From: Verrucomicrobiota bacterium
GTDB lineage: Bacteria; Verrucomicrobiota; Verrucomicrobiia; Limisphaerales; UBA9464
Assembly (NCBI GenBank): GCA_026397675.1
Contig: JAPLUH010000342.1
Span: 1 to 21,298 of the forward strand
Direction of reading: 5' to 3'
DNA: 21,298 nucleotides
A program made the position numbers and the translations under genes. The notes under the pieces were generated by a model that was given only the letters and a program-made list of their open reading frames with translations, had not been told where the DNA came from and did not search any database. Positions 1 to 6,989 of this stretch are shown here, one piece after another. Numbering within the stretch: the first letter of the stretch is position 1; each line of letters starts with the position of its first letter.

Positions 1-171
1 CTGGATGGTGCCAAACTGATTACCTACCAACCCCACTTCCGCTTCCCGGGTTTCCTCTCTCTGCTGGGTCAGGCCCGCTCTGGATCGGTCAAGGTAGACT
101 TAGGCTTGCCCCTTCAGTCGCGGTTGCCAGAGGGTCGGTTGTACTTCATGTCCCCGCTACACATGCATTGA
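1..171 (+). CDS. C-terminal fragment of an unrecognised protein
   Basis: Frame 1 is open from the first base of the window to a TGA at 169-171, giving 56 residues that end in YFMSPLHMH. Codon use is ordinary for this GC-rich genome and the frame has no internal stop, so this is probably the 3' end of a gene that begins outside the window. The residues alternate hydrophobic and charged or polar positions, as in beta strands (for example SGSVKVDLGLPL), but I do not recognise a family. It ends 76 bases before the xylulokinase start on the same strand and could be transcribed with it. The function is unknown. Confidence 0.55.
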   Translation: MDGAKLITYQPHFRFPGFLSLLGQARSGSVKVDLGLPLQSRLPEGRLYFMSPLHMH

Positions 172-247
172 GTGCCTGCCTCAAGGGAAGGCTATGGCCA
201 AGGCTCGACAGCGAGGTGGGCTGATTTCACGATGAGTCCACCTTCCT

Positions 248-1777
248 ATGGCTCAACGTTCGCTTCTCATCGGCATCGATTCCGGCACGCAATCCACCAA
301 GGCGCTGATTGTCGACGCGGTCTCCGGCCGCGTCCTGGGGGAGGGCTCGGCCCCCCACAGCCTCCTGTCTGGGCTCCCGGCCGGAGCCAAGGAACAGGAC
401 CCCGCCCAATGGGTGCGGGCCACGACCCGTGCCATCCAGGCGGCCCTGAAGTCAGCCAAGGCCAAGGCGACGGAAGTCGTCGCCATTGGTGTCAGCGGCC
501 AACAACACGGATTTGTGGCCCTCGACGCGCAGGATCGGGTGATTCGCCCGGCCAAGCTGTGGTGCGATACGGTGACGGCTCCGGAGTGCGCGGAGATCAC
601 GGCCGCGATGGGTGGGCCCAAGAAAACTCATCAAGCCCTCGGCAATGCCGTTCTGCCGGGGTTCACCGCTCCCAAGATTCTTTGGCTGAAGCGGCATGAG
701 CCTGAGAACTTCGCCCGATTGGCCACGGTTCTCCTGCCTCACGACTACCTGAATTTCTGGCTCACCGGCGACAAGTTTATGGAGTACGGCGACGCCTCGG
801 GCACGGCCCTCATGGATGTCCGCCGTCGTCGCTGGTCGTCTGCGGTGATTCGCGCGATCGATCCGGAGTTGGAAGGCAAGCTGCCCGCGCTTTCACCCAG
901 TGATCGTCCGGCCGGTCACTTGTCGGCCAAGACGGCGAAGACTCTCGGGCTGAATCCCGGCGTCGTGGTTAGCGCCGGTGGGGGTGACAACATGATGGGC
1001 GCCATTGGCACGGGAAACACCCGCGAGGGCGTCATCACGGCCAGTTTCGGGACCAGCGGCACGATCTATGCCTGTACCGAAAAACCGGTGATCGACCCGG
1101 CCGGTGAGATCGCGGCCTTCTGCGATTCGACCAACCGATGGTTGCCGTTGCTTTGCACCATGAATGTCACGGTGGCGACAGAGATGGTTCGATCTGAGGC
1201 CAATCTGGATCACGCCCAGTTCGAGAAATTGGCCTCCAAGGCTCCGGCGGGTTCCGACGGTCTGATGCTCTTGCCTTATCTTGAAGGAGAGCGCACCCCC
1301 AACGTCCCGGACGGCACCGGGGTGTTTTTTGGGGTTCGTCCGAAGACCTTCACCTCGGCGCATTATGCCCGAGCGGCCATGGAGGGAGTGACCCTAGGTA
1401 TGAACTATGGTCTGCGCCGACTCGCAACACTGGGAGTCAGCGCCCAACAGGTTCGTGCGACCGGTGGTGGCGCGAAGTCCAAACTGTGGCGGCAGATCAT
1501 GGCCGATGTGTTCAATGCCGAGGTGGTCACTCTCAAAGTTGCCGAGGGAGCAGCCTATGGAGCGGCGCTGCAGGCCCTCTGGTGTTGGCGGCGGGAGAAG
1601 GGGGAGACTGTGGGCATCTCTGAGATCACTGAGCGTTTTGTCTCCGTGATCGCCAACGAGACCACAGTTCCCAAAGCCGCCAATGTCGCGATGTATCAAG
1701 GTCTCCAGCAATTGCAGGAAGAACTGGCTCGGTCGCTGCGCCCGGCCTTTGCTCAACACCGACGGTGGGTGGGTTGA
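248..1777 (+). CDS. xylB: xylulokinase (FGGY carbohydrate kinase)
   Basis: This 509-residue protein is the usual length for XylB, which phosphorylates D-xylulose to xylulose 5-phosphate in the cytoplasm and feeds the pentose phosphate pathway. The N-terminal FGGY domain opens with the nucleotide-binding motif IGIDSGTQSTK (residues 8-18, D11). It contains SGQQHG, the counterpart of the XylB substrate-site motif SGQMHG. The C-terminal domain has GGGDNMMGAIGTG, with the expected catalytic base at D247, and the adenosine motif ATGGGAKSKLWRQ near residue 404. The ATG at 248 follows no clear Shine-Dalgarno sequence, but the protein starts where XylB proteins normally start. No xylose isomerase lies in the window, so the pathway partner is elsewhere or the true substrate is another ketopentose. 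The family assignment is firm and the xylulose specificity probable. Confidence 0.9.
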   Translation: MAQRSLLIGIDSGTQSTKALIVDAVSGRVLGEGSAPHSLLSGLPAGAKEQDPAQWVRATTRAIQAALKSAKAKATEVVAIGVSGQQHGFVALDAQDRVIRPAKLWCDTVTAPECAEITAAMGGPKKTHQALGNAVLPGFTAPKILWLKRHEPENFARLATVLLPHDYLNFWLTGDKFMEYGDASGTALMDVRRRRWSSAVIRAIDPELEGKLPALSPSDRPAGHLSAKTAKTLGLNPGVVVSAGGGDNMMGAIGTGNTREGVITASFGTSGTIYACTEKPVIDPAGEIAAFCDSTNRWLPLLCTMNVTVATEMVRSEANLDHAQFEKLASKAPAGSDGLMLLPYLEGERTPNVPDGTGVFFGVRPKTFTSAHYARAAMEGVTLGMNYGLRRLATLGVSAQQVRATGGGAKSKLWRQIMADVFNAEVVTLKVAEGAAYGAALQALWCWRREKGETVGISEITERFVSVIANETTVPKAANVAMYQGLQQLQEELARSLRPAFAQHRRWVG

Positions 1778-1847
1778 TCGGCTCAGGAGGAAGAAGAAAA
1801 AAGGAACGAAGAAGGAAAGGACCCCAACCTTACCCGAGCACTTCTGA

Positions 1848-1931
1848 GGTAGGGCGATTTCTCTGAAAGAGCCACGTCCGCAGACACGGACCGCCACAGG
1901 GCCGGATGGCCCGAGAGACTCGAGCCCTACC
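1848..1931. repeat. compact multi-hairpin palindromic element
   Basis: The ends GGTAGGGC (1848-1855) and GCCCTACC (1924-1931) are perfect 8-bp inverted repeats. The 68 bases between them fold into four short hairpins in series: CTCT/AGAG (1861-1864 with 1868-1871), GTCCG/CGGAC (1876-1880 with 1887-1891), GGGCC/GGCCC (1899-1903 with 1908-1912) and CGAG/CTCG (1912-1915 with 1919-1922). The third and fourth share base 1912, so they compete at that position. Bounded intergenic elements with TAGGGC/GCCCTA ends are, from memory, common in verrucomicrobial genomes, so an interspersed REP-like repeat is the likeliest explanation. A structured RNA is the alternative. Only one copy lies in this window, so the repeat status is inference. 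Confidence 0.4.
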
Positions 1932-2180
1932 GGGGAGGTGGCAGTGGGGCCTAGGGGCCGCTGGCCGAGGAACTAGGCCGGGATCATCGATCTGGCCCGA
2001 GCTCGTCGGTTGCCCTAACAAATTCTCATCAAGTTTGGTGGGCCCCGCGCGCATTCGGCCTTATGTGGAGGACAGAAGAAACGTTGGCGCTCGTCCTGGA
2101 AAAAAGGATCCGAAATTCCAGCCAAACCGCAGATTCCAAAACGGAAAATTTCCGTGGATTTCGGAACGTAGCTGAAACAA

Positions 2181-2222
2181 GAGGAAATAACCGAAAGGAA
2201 ATAACCGAGAAGAAATAACCGA
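2181..2222. repeat. three-copy 14-bp tandem repeat
   Basis: Three consecutive 14-base units read GAGGAAATAACCGA, AAGGAAATAACCGA and GAAGAAATAACCGA. The last nine bases (AAATAACCG plus A) are the same in all three copies. A partial fourth unit (AAGGGAAG) follows. The array ends 12 bases from the 3' end of the tRNA-Arg gene, so on the minus strand it lies just downstream of the tRNA and would be transcribed if the tRNA transcript runs past the CCA end. Confidence 0.8.
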
Positions 2223-2234
2223 AAGGGAAGAACC

Positions 2235-2311
2235 TGGTGCACCCGCCAGGAGTTGAACCTGGAACCTGCTGATCCGTAGTCAGCCGCTCTATCCAATTGA
2301 GCTACGGGTGC
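2235..2311 (-). tRNA. tRNA-Arg (anticodon ACG)
   Basis: Read on the minus strand, the 77-base gene folds as a full cloverleaf. The acceptor stem is GCACCCG/CGGGTGC. The D arm is GCTC/GAGC. The anticodon stem GCTGA/TCAGC encloses the loop CTACGGA with anticodon ACG. A five-base variable loop follows, then the T stem CCAGG/CCTGG with loop TTCAACT. The discriminator base is A and the CCA end is encoded (2235-2237). ACG is the wobble anticodon that is normally deaminated to ICG and reads CGU, CGC and CGA arginine codons. The gene stands alone, with no other tRNA nearby. Confidence 0.96.
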
Positions 2312-2325
2312 ACAAAGGAGCCGCG

Positions 2326-2354
2326 AAGCTAAGGACGAGGATGCCTTGGATCAA
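2326..2354 (-). promoter_or_regulatory. candidate sigma-70-type promoter for tRNA-Arg
   Basis: On the minus strand TTGATC (2349-2354) and TAGCTT (2326-2331) are separated by 17 bases, and the -10 box lies 14 bases upstream of the mature tRNA 5' end. The -35 box matches the consensus in its first four bases, and the -10 box keeps the leading TA and final T. The position suits a tRNA promoter, but the -10 box is weak, so this is a tentative call. Confidence 0.35.
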
Positions 2355-2566
2355 GCGTTTTCCGACGGAGTTTTTTAATTCGACGTGAGTCTGTCACCGT
2401 TCCGTTTTTTTGGCGGAGGTGATTCTTTTGGTCGAACCCTCCCGCCCTCTGCCCCCAGCCGGAAGTGCGATCAACTCAGTTAGCGTATTTTTGGTGGCGC
2501 CCAATTCAGTCCGCGAAAACGGATCTGGAAGTCTTCGTGGTGAGAGGAGGGAGAACGATTGAAGAC

Positions 2567-4420
2567 TCAGGCGGCCTGGATCTTGACCGTAAAGATCCCC
2601 TCATCGGCGAAGACCCAAAGATCCCCTGAACCGGGTTCGACGAGCAGCGTCCAGCAGCGAAATAGTGGAGGAGGGGAGTCGCCTCGATTGGGGAGGGCTT
2701 GAGGTAGGTGTTCTCCGGATTCGGTCCACAGATGAACGTGTGCTTGAGTCGGACGGGTCGGTTCGCTGCCCGTGAGGAAGAGCACCGAATCCAGAGCCGG
2801 GTGATAAATCCCTTTTAGCAGTCCCGGTGGGGTCCATTCCTGGATTCCCAACAACGGACGCCACTGTTGGGTCGTTAGATCGAGTCGCCAAAAATCCCCT
2901 AACGGGTGGAAAGTTCCGGAGAAGGATTTGAGGTTCGATTCCCGAACACCTTCCTGTCCCTCCCGATTTCCGAAGCCACCCAGCATGAACCAAGTCTTAC
3001 GGTCTTTCCCGGGGAAAATCTGTGTGCCTCCCCGCGGCCAAGGCAACTGAGGAGAAGTCTCGGAGAGTTGTTCCCAAAGCCCGGTCTTGGGGTCGTATTC
3101 GTGGCGGCGGTTGTGCACCCGGAAATTGCCGTATCCGCCAAACTGGCCGATGCGATGGTTCATCGGGTTGATATAACCCGAACCCGTGAAATCCAACTGG
3201 TTCAGCAGCGTAGTAGGTAGGGGCTCCGGTGAGGATCCATCCAGGGGCATCCGGAACACCTGACCGGAAACCGATTCACAGAAAATGAGTTCCTCCGACC
3301 ATGGCGAAAAGGTGGAAAAGAGGATGCGATGAGGCCCTTTAGGGTAGGCGGTGTATTTCCATTGAAAGCGCTCTAAGTCGTAGCGCTGAAAGAACGAGCC
3401 TCGAGCATCGGCCGTGACGCAGTAGAGCATCCGGCTCTTCCAGTCACAGGTGAGCTCGTTGGCAATCCATTGCTCGTAGCCGAACCGAGCCTTGGATCGG
3501 TGGTGCCACACCGCATGGTGGGACGGCAGGTTTCGGACGATAAAGAATCCGCCGACTGCGGCACCCAGGGTCAGCAGCGCTGCGGCTGCCTTGCGTCGGG
3601 AAAGTCGGGTTCGCCCCTCATCGGCCTCGGAAAGCGCCTGCCCGAACTCGGCTGCTTTGGAGAAGCGTCGGGTGACCCGCACGTCCGTCGCTCGGATCAA
3701 CGACTCGTTCAACATCCAGCCATGCGATTCCCACTCCGGGGCGTTGAGCAAGCGGGCTGGCAGGTTTGGAAAGTGGTAGCGATCAAAGCCGCTCCAGACC
3801 TCGTAGAGGGTGCGTCCCAGAGCGAAGACATCGAGCGCGTGTGAACCGTGCTTGTCCGGAGGGTAGTAACCATCGGAGCCCATGTGCCGATGGGGCTGCA
3901 CCGACCTGCTCAGCGAACCGTAGTCACCCAAAGATGGAAGCCCATCGAGGAAGACAATGTTTGAGGGCTTGATGTCCAGATGGAGCAACCCGTCGTCATG
4001 AAGTGCGGTGAGCGCCGCGGCCAAGCGGATACCCCATGAAATGACACTCCGGGTGGAGGGCTTGGGGTTTTTCTGACACCATTCGGCCAAGGTCATGGGA
4101 CGGTAGGTGGCAAGATCCTCGGGCAATATCCCGGTGACATCATCGGCCAACGGGAATTTCTCCCATAGGATGCCGGTGTTGGTATTCGCACCCCAATCGA
4201 GCAAAGGCAGCAGGCCGGGAGTTTTCAGAGACACGCGCATGAGCGCGTTGCGCAGAGTGATTTGCTCCTGAAGGTGAACCGGGTCTGTTGAATAATTCAG
4301 CTTGAGACAGCAGGTGCGGTAGTTGGAATCCCGAACCAGTAACACCCAGGAGTTTTCCCGTTGGGAAATAGATCGGATCAGCTCGTAATCCGGGGGTAAT
4401 GCTGGCGCAGACCCGGTCAT
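2567..4420 (-). CDS. membrane Ser/Thr protein kinase with C-terminal Kelch-like domain
   Basis: The 617-residue protein starts with a Hanks-type kinase domain (about residues 11-265). It has a beta-3 lysine (K40), a likely alpha-C glutamate (E52), the catalytic loop HLDIKPSN (D149, K151, N154), DYG in place of DFG (D166) and the alpha-F motif DVFALG (from 197). The glycine-rich loop is degenerate: residues 17-24 (SISQRENS) have no glycine. One hydrophobic segment (278-296) follows basic residues, predicting a cytoplasmic kinase and an exported C-terminal half. That half has Kelch-like blades, with GGYG (428-431) and GGFG (481-484) each followed by a DPKTGLW or DLTTQQW strand. Its ATG overlaps the stop of the upstream sigma-factor gene (ATGA), implying coupled translation. 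It probably senses an external signal and acts on that sigma factor; the signal and target are inferred. Confidence 0.8.
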   Translation of the reverse strand: MTGSAPALPPDYELIRSISQRENSWVLLVRDSNYRTCCLKLNYSTDPVHLQEQITLRNALMRVSLKTPGLLPLLDWGANTNTGILWEKFPLADDVTGILPEDLATYRPMTLAEWCQKNPKPSTRSVISWGIRLAAALTALHDDGLLHLDIKPSNIVFLDGLPSLGDYGSLSRSVQPHRHMGSDGYYPPDKHGSHALDVFALGRTLYEVWSGFDRYHFPNLPARLLNAPEWESHGWMLNESLIRATDVRVTRRFSKAAEFGQALSEADEGRTRLSRRKAAAALLTLGAAVGGFFIVRNLPSHHAVWHHRSKARFGYEQWIANELTCDWKSRMLYCVTADARGSFFQRYDLERFQWKYTAYPKGPHRILFSTFSPWSEELIFCESVSGQVFRMPLDGSSPEPLPTTLLNQLDFTGSGYINPMNHRIGQFGGYGNFRVHNRRHEYDPKTGLWEQLSETSPQLPWPRGGTQIFPGKDRKTWFMLGGFGNREGQEGVRESNLKSFSGTFHPLGDFWRLDLTTQQWRPLLGIQEWTPPGLLKGIYHPALDSVLFLTGSEPTRPTQAHVHLWTESGEHLPQALPNRGDSPPPLFRCWTLLVEPGSGDLWVFADEGIFTVKIQAA

Positions 4421-5061
4421 GGCTTGGGAGTAGTCATCTCCTCGCTCAGCAGTTGATTGTAGGACTGGCGAGCCACCTTTTTGATGCGGTGGGCGATCAG
4501 TCGGACATTGAAGTGGCTGGTGTTGAAGTGTCGGGCCACTTCCTGAGAGGAAAGCCCCTGGATCACGTAGGTGTCAAAAATTTGCCAGTGACGGGGTGAC
4601 ACCTGACTGCGGGCCCGATTGAGAGAAAGGGCCCAAAGGTGGGATTCGGCCTCGATACGTTCTTCAGACGAGATCCCGTCTCCGCTCACCGGATCCATCC
4701 ATTGCTGCACCAAGGTGAGCACCTTGGGGGAGAGGTGCTGGTGGGGTGTTTTTTTGAAGTAGTGGATGATGTGCCGGTTGACGATGTCGGTCAGCCAAGC
4801 GCGAAGGGTTTTGGGTTCCCAATGGCCTCCGGTCTTTTCAATTTGGAGGGCCAGTTGGCAGAAGGTTTCTTGAGTGATCTCCTCGGCCTCCTGAGGCGTC
4901 AGGCCACTCTTCGCGCAGTGGTTCAGGATTGGGGCTCGGTATGTCGATGAAAGCTGCTCCCAAGTCTGATTGTCCGAGAGATCCTTAGCGGCAGTCAGCC
5001 ACTGGGCATTGGTTGTTGGAGCGTCGATCACAGTAAGCGGGTTCGTGCTCTGATACAGCAA
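4417..5061 (-). CDS. ECF-like RNA polymerase sigma factor
   Basis: The 214 residues fit a two-domain extracytoplasmic-function sigma factor. Region 2 spans about 34-105, including EAEEITQETFCQLAL (58-72) for the core-binding helix and LRAWLTDIVNRHIIHYFKK (86-104) for the DNA-melting part. Region 4 spans about 154-197, with the helix-turn-helix GLSSQEVARHFNTSHFNVR (169-187). The longest frame begins at a TTG (5061) and there is no ATG nearby. A GTG at 5031 is an alternative start, and neither has a clear ribosome binding site. The stop overlaps the kinase ATG by 4 bp. I see no anti-sigma factor, and the coupled kinase probably takes that place, as in the ECF/Ser-Thr-kinase groups described in Planctomycetes. 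The family is clear and the regulon unknown. Confidence 0.8.
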   Translation of the reverse strand: MLYQSTNPLTVIDAPTTNAQWLTAAKDLSDNQTWEQLSSTYRAPILNHCAKSGLTPQEAEEITQETFCQLALQIEKTGGHWEPKTLRAWLTDIVNRHIIHYFKKTPHQHLSPKVLTLVQQWMDPVSGDGISSEERIEAESHLWALSLNRARSQVSPRHWQIFDTYVIQGLSSQEVARHFNTSHFNVRLIAHRIKKVARQSYNQLLSEEMTTPKP

Positions 5062-5106
5062 TCGGCATCGGAACCGGGATTTCTAAATTTGCTAAAAACG
5101 AATTAT

Positions 5107-5131
5107 TTTTTGTAACGGGGTTTTACAAAAA
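5107..5131. promoter_or_regulatory. inverted repeat in the divergent sigma-factor/oxidoreductase promoter region
   Basis: TTTTTGTAA (5107-5115) and TTACAAAAA (5123-5131) are perfect 9-bp inverted repeats around CGGGGTT, in an AT-rich patch unlike the GC-rich surroundings. They lie about 46 bases upstream of the sigma-factor start and 76 upstream of the oxidoreductase ATG. The repeat creates TTGTAA on both strands: on the minus strand it is followed after 17 bases by TAATTC (5100-5105), on the plus strand after 16 bases by TAATGC (5132-5137). A divergent promoter with a shared operator, possibly for autoregulation by the sigma factor, is plausible but unproven. Confidence 0.4.
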
Positions 5132-5206
5132 TAATGCGCCTGAGTGCCCCGATTGAGTGAGGCATCATGCTCGCACAGCAGTCGTTTTAATGTCAGCTTG
5201 CCCACC

Positions 5207-6907
5207 ATGGATCGGCGAGCATTTTTGGCGGCGATGGGATGGGGTGGCGGTTGGCTTGCGGCCCCAGATTTGGGCGCCTCCGAGCGACGAACGACCTCAA
5301 TGTCCGCCACGGTGCTCATTGTCGGAGGTGGGGTTGGGGGTGTGGCGGCAGCCTTGGCAGCGTGCCGCGCGGGACAGCGGGTTGTGCTCTCCGAAGAGAC
5401 CCTTTGGATCGGCGGTCAACTCACCTCCCAGGCGGTGCCGCCCGATGAGCATCCATGGATCGAAAAAGAGGGCTGCACCCGGAGTTACCGTCAGTTTCGG
5501 GATGAGGTTCGGCTTCGTTTTCTCGGGCATCCTTCGCTGAATGCAGCCTCAAGGTCTGTGGCGCAAATCAATCCGGGCGGGGGCTGGGTCTCCCGGTTGT
5601 GCCATGAGCCGCGCCTGGCTCTAGCTGTTTTAGAATCAATGCTGGCTCCGCACATTGCCAACGGACGGTTGACCCTCTTGCTGGGGCATCGTCCTGTCGC
5701 CGCTTCGGTGCAGGGAGATCGAATCGAATCGGTGACCTTCGAGGCAGTGACCGGAGGCCATCGGCGGATGGTGTCGGCGCCATGGGTGCTGGAAGCCACA
5801 GAACTGGGTGACCTTCTGCCGTTGGCTGGAGTGGAACACGTGACGGGGGCCGAATCTCGATCGGAAACCGGTGAGCCCTCCGCGCCAGAGAAAGCCGATC
5901 CGCTCGATCAGCAGGCCATCACCTGGTGCTTTGGATTAGAACACCATGCAGGCCAAAATCATGTCACCCAACGCCCGGACGACTACGCCCGGTGGCGGGA
6001 TTATGTACCCCAGATGACGCCACCGTGGCCGGGTCGATTGTTTGCCTGGGAACATTCCCATCCCATGACCCTCCAGCCTCGAAGCTTGCCCTTCGATCCG
6101 GTGGGGGAAGGGGCGTTTCCCAACCTGTGGACGTATCGTCGCATCCGCGATGCGTCCCGTTTCCAGGATTCGAAGGCCTTCCCCTCGGTCTGCCTGGTGA
6201 ACTGGCCGCAGAACGATCACTGGTTGGCCCCGCTGGTCGGTCCGGGTGTCACTTTGGAGCAACGCCGACAGCGTGAGGCCGAGGCTAAGGCGTTGAGTCG
6301 GAGCCTCATCTATTGGTTGCAAACCGACGCGCCGCGACCGGATGGCGGGACGGGTTGGCCGGGTCTCAAGCCCAGTGCCGGCGTGCTGGGGACTCCTGAT
6401 GGGTTTGCCTTGGCTCCGTACATTCGCGAAAGCCGTCGCATTCGTGCGAAGTTCACGGTGACCGAACGCCATATTTCCACCGACCTCCGCAAGGCCGAAA
6501 CCGGTGCCACCGCCGAGACGGTTCGGGCCACGCCATTCCGGGATTCTGTGGGTGTTGGAGCCTATCGCATCGACCTGCATCCCTCGACCAGTGGTCGCAA
6601 CTATGTCGATGTTTCCAGTCTCCCATTCCAGATCCCGTTGGGCGCGCTGCTGCCGAGGCGGGTGGAGAACCTCATTGCGGCGGGCAAGTGCCTGGGGGTC
6701 ACCCACATTGCCAACGGGTGCTATCGATTGCACCCCGTGGAGTGGAACATCGGAGAGGCCGCCGGGGCGTTGGCCGCCTTCTGCGTGGATCGTCAAGTCA
6801 CGCCGGCTGCGGTTCATGCCAAGGCGGACCTGACCGCTGAGTTCCAGAAGCGACTCCGGGAGGAGGGGTTTGAATTGGAGTGGAAAGCGGCGATTCGACC
6901 CTTGTGA
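5207..6907 (+). CDS. exported FAD-dependent oxidoreductase (FAD_oxidored family)
   Basis: The 566-residue protein begins MDRRAFLAAMG, a twin-arginine-like signal (R3-R4 followed by AFLA), and then has a short hydrophobic stretch. The FAD-binding Rossmann motif TVLIVGGGVGG (35-45) and the following GGQLTSQAVPPDEH are typical of the FAD_oxidored family, found in many Verrucomicrobia and Planctomycetes beside polysaccharide-breakdown genes. The C-terminal block PLGALLPRRVENLIAAGKC...GCYRLHPVEWNIGEAAGALAAFC is the second conserved FAD-contacting part. The frame can be extended upstream to a GTG at 5144, but that would bury the twin-arginine motif behind 21 residues, so I prefer the ATG at 5207. 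The substrate is unknown. It is divergent from the sigma factor and 82 bases upstream of manC. Confidence 0.82.
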   Translation: MDRRAFLAAMGWGGGWLAAPDLGASERRTTSMSATVLIVGGGVGGVAAALAACRAGQRVVLSEETLWIGGQLTSQAVPPDEHPWIEKEGCTRSYRQFRDEVRLRFLGHPSLNAASRSVAQINPGGGWVSRLCHEPRLALAVLESMLAPHIANGRLTLLLGHRPVAASVQGDRIESVTFEAVTGGHRRMVSAPWVLEATELGDLLPLAGVEHVTGAESRSETGEPSAPEKADPLDQQAITWCFGLEHHAGQNHVTQRPDDYARWRDYVPQMTPPWPGRLFAWEHSHPMTLQPRSLPFDPVGEGAFPNLWTYRRIRDASRFQDSKAFPSVCLVNWPQNDHWLAPLVGPGVTLEQRRQREAEAKALSRSLIYWLQTDAPRPDGGTGWPGLKPSAGVLGTPDGFALAPYIRESRRIRAKFTVTERHISTDLRKAETGATAETVRATPFRDSVGVGAYRIDLHPSTSGRNYVDVSSLPFQIPLGALLPRRVENLIAAGKCLGVTHIANGCYRLHPVEWNIGEAAGALAAFCVDRQVTPAAVHAKADLTAEFQKRLREEGFELEWKAAIRPL

Positions 6908-6989
6908 GGGCTCTGTCAACGCGCAGTTGTCGAATGAAACCCTTGGAGTCGGAGTGAATCCTGGTGTTCGATGGCTAAACATCGAATCC

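Larger units (their letters stand above)
1778..2234. other. gene-poor interval between xylB and tRNA-Arg
   Basis: No convincing gene lies in these 457 bases. A purine-rich stretch (about 1786-1820) follows the xylB stop, then the folded element at 1848-1931, then a GC-rich segment with further short inverted repeats such as GGCC pairs near 1949-1980. An A-rich part (2095-2180) contains the near-palindrome CGGAAAATTTCCG near 2141-2153. It ends in the 14-bp tandem repeat beside the tRNA. An 89-codon open frame at 1906-2175 has no recognisable protein features and runs through the structured part, so I regard it as chance. Confidence 0.6.

Noticed and set aside
139..167. TTGTAC with CATGCA after 17 bases as a xylB promoter
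   Set aside because: The -10 box matches poorly and the site lies in the coding end of the upstream gene.
1855..1869. GCGATTTCTCTGAAA also occurs near 12930-12944
   Set aside because: A single shared 15-base string in 21 kb is close to chance, and the first copy has no promoter behind it.
1906..2175. Possible 89-residue plus-strand gene after xylB
   Set aside because: It has no recognisable motif, its residue mix is Arg/Gly/Pro-rich as in random GC-rich DNA, and it runs through a palindromic element.
2015..2296. Possible 93-residue minus-strand gene
   Set aside because: It overlaps the tRNA-Arg gene, which folds perfectly, and has no protein features.
2394..2420. TCACC...GGTGA pairing around a T-run as a terminator for the kinase gene
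   Set aside because: The T-run is inside the loop and not after the stem, so it does not fit an intrinsic terminator.
5144..5206. Upstream GTG start for the FAD-dependent oxidoreductase
   Set aside because: It would add 21 residues before a twin-arginine motif that works only near the N terminus.
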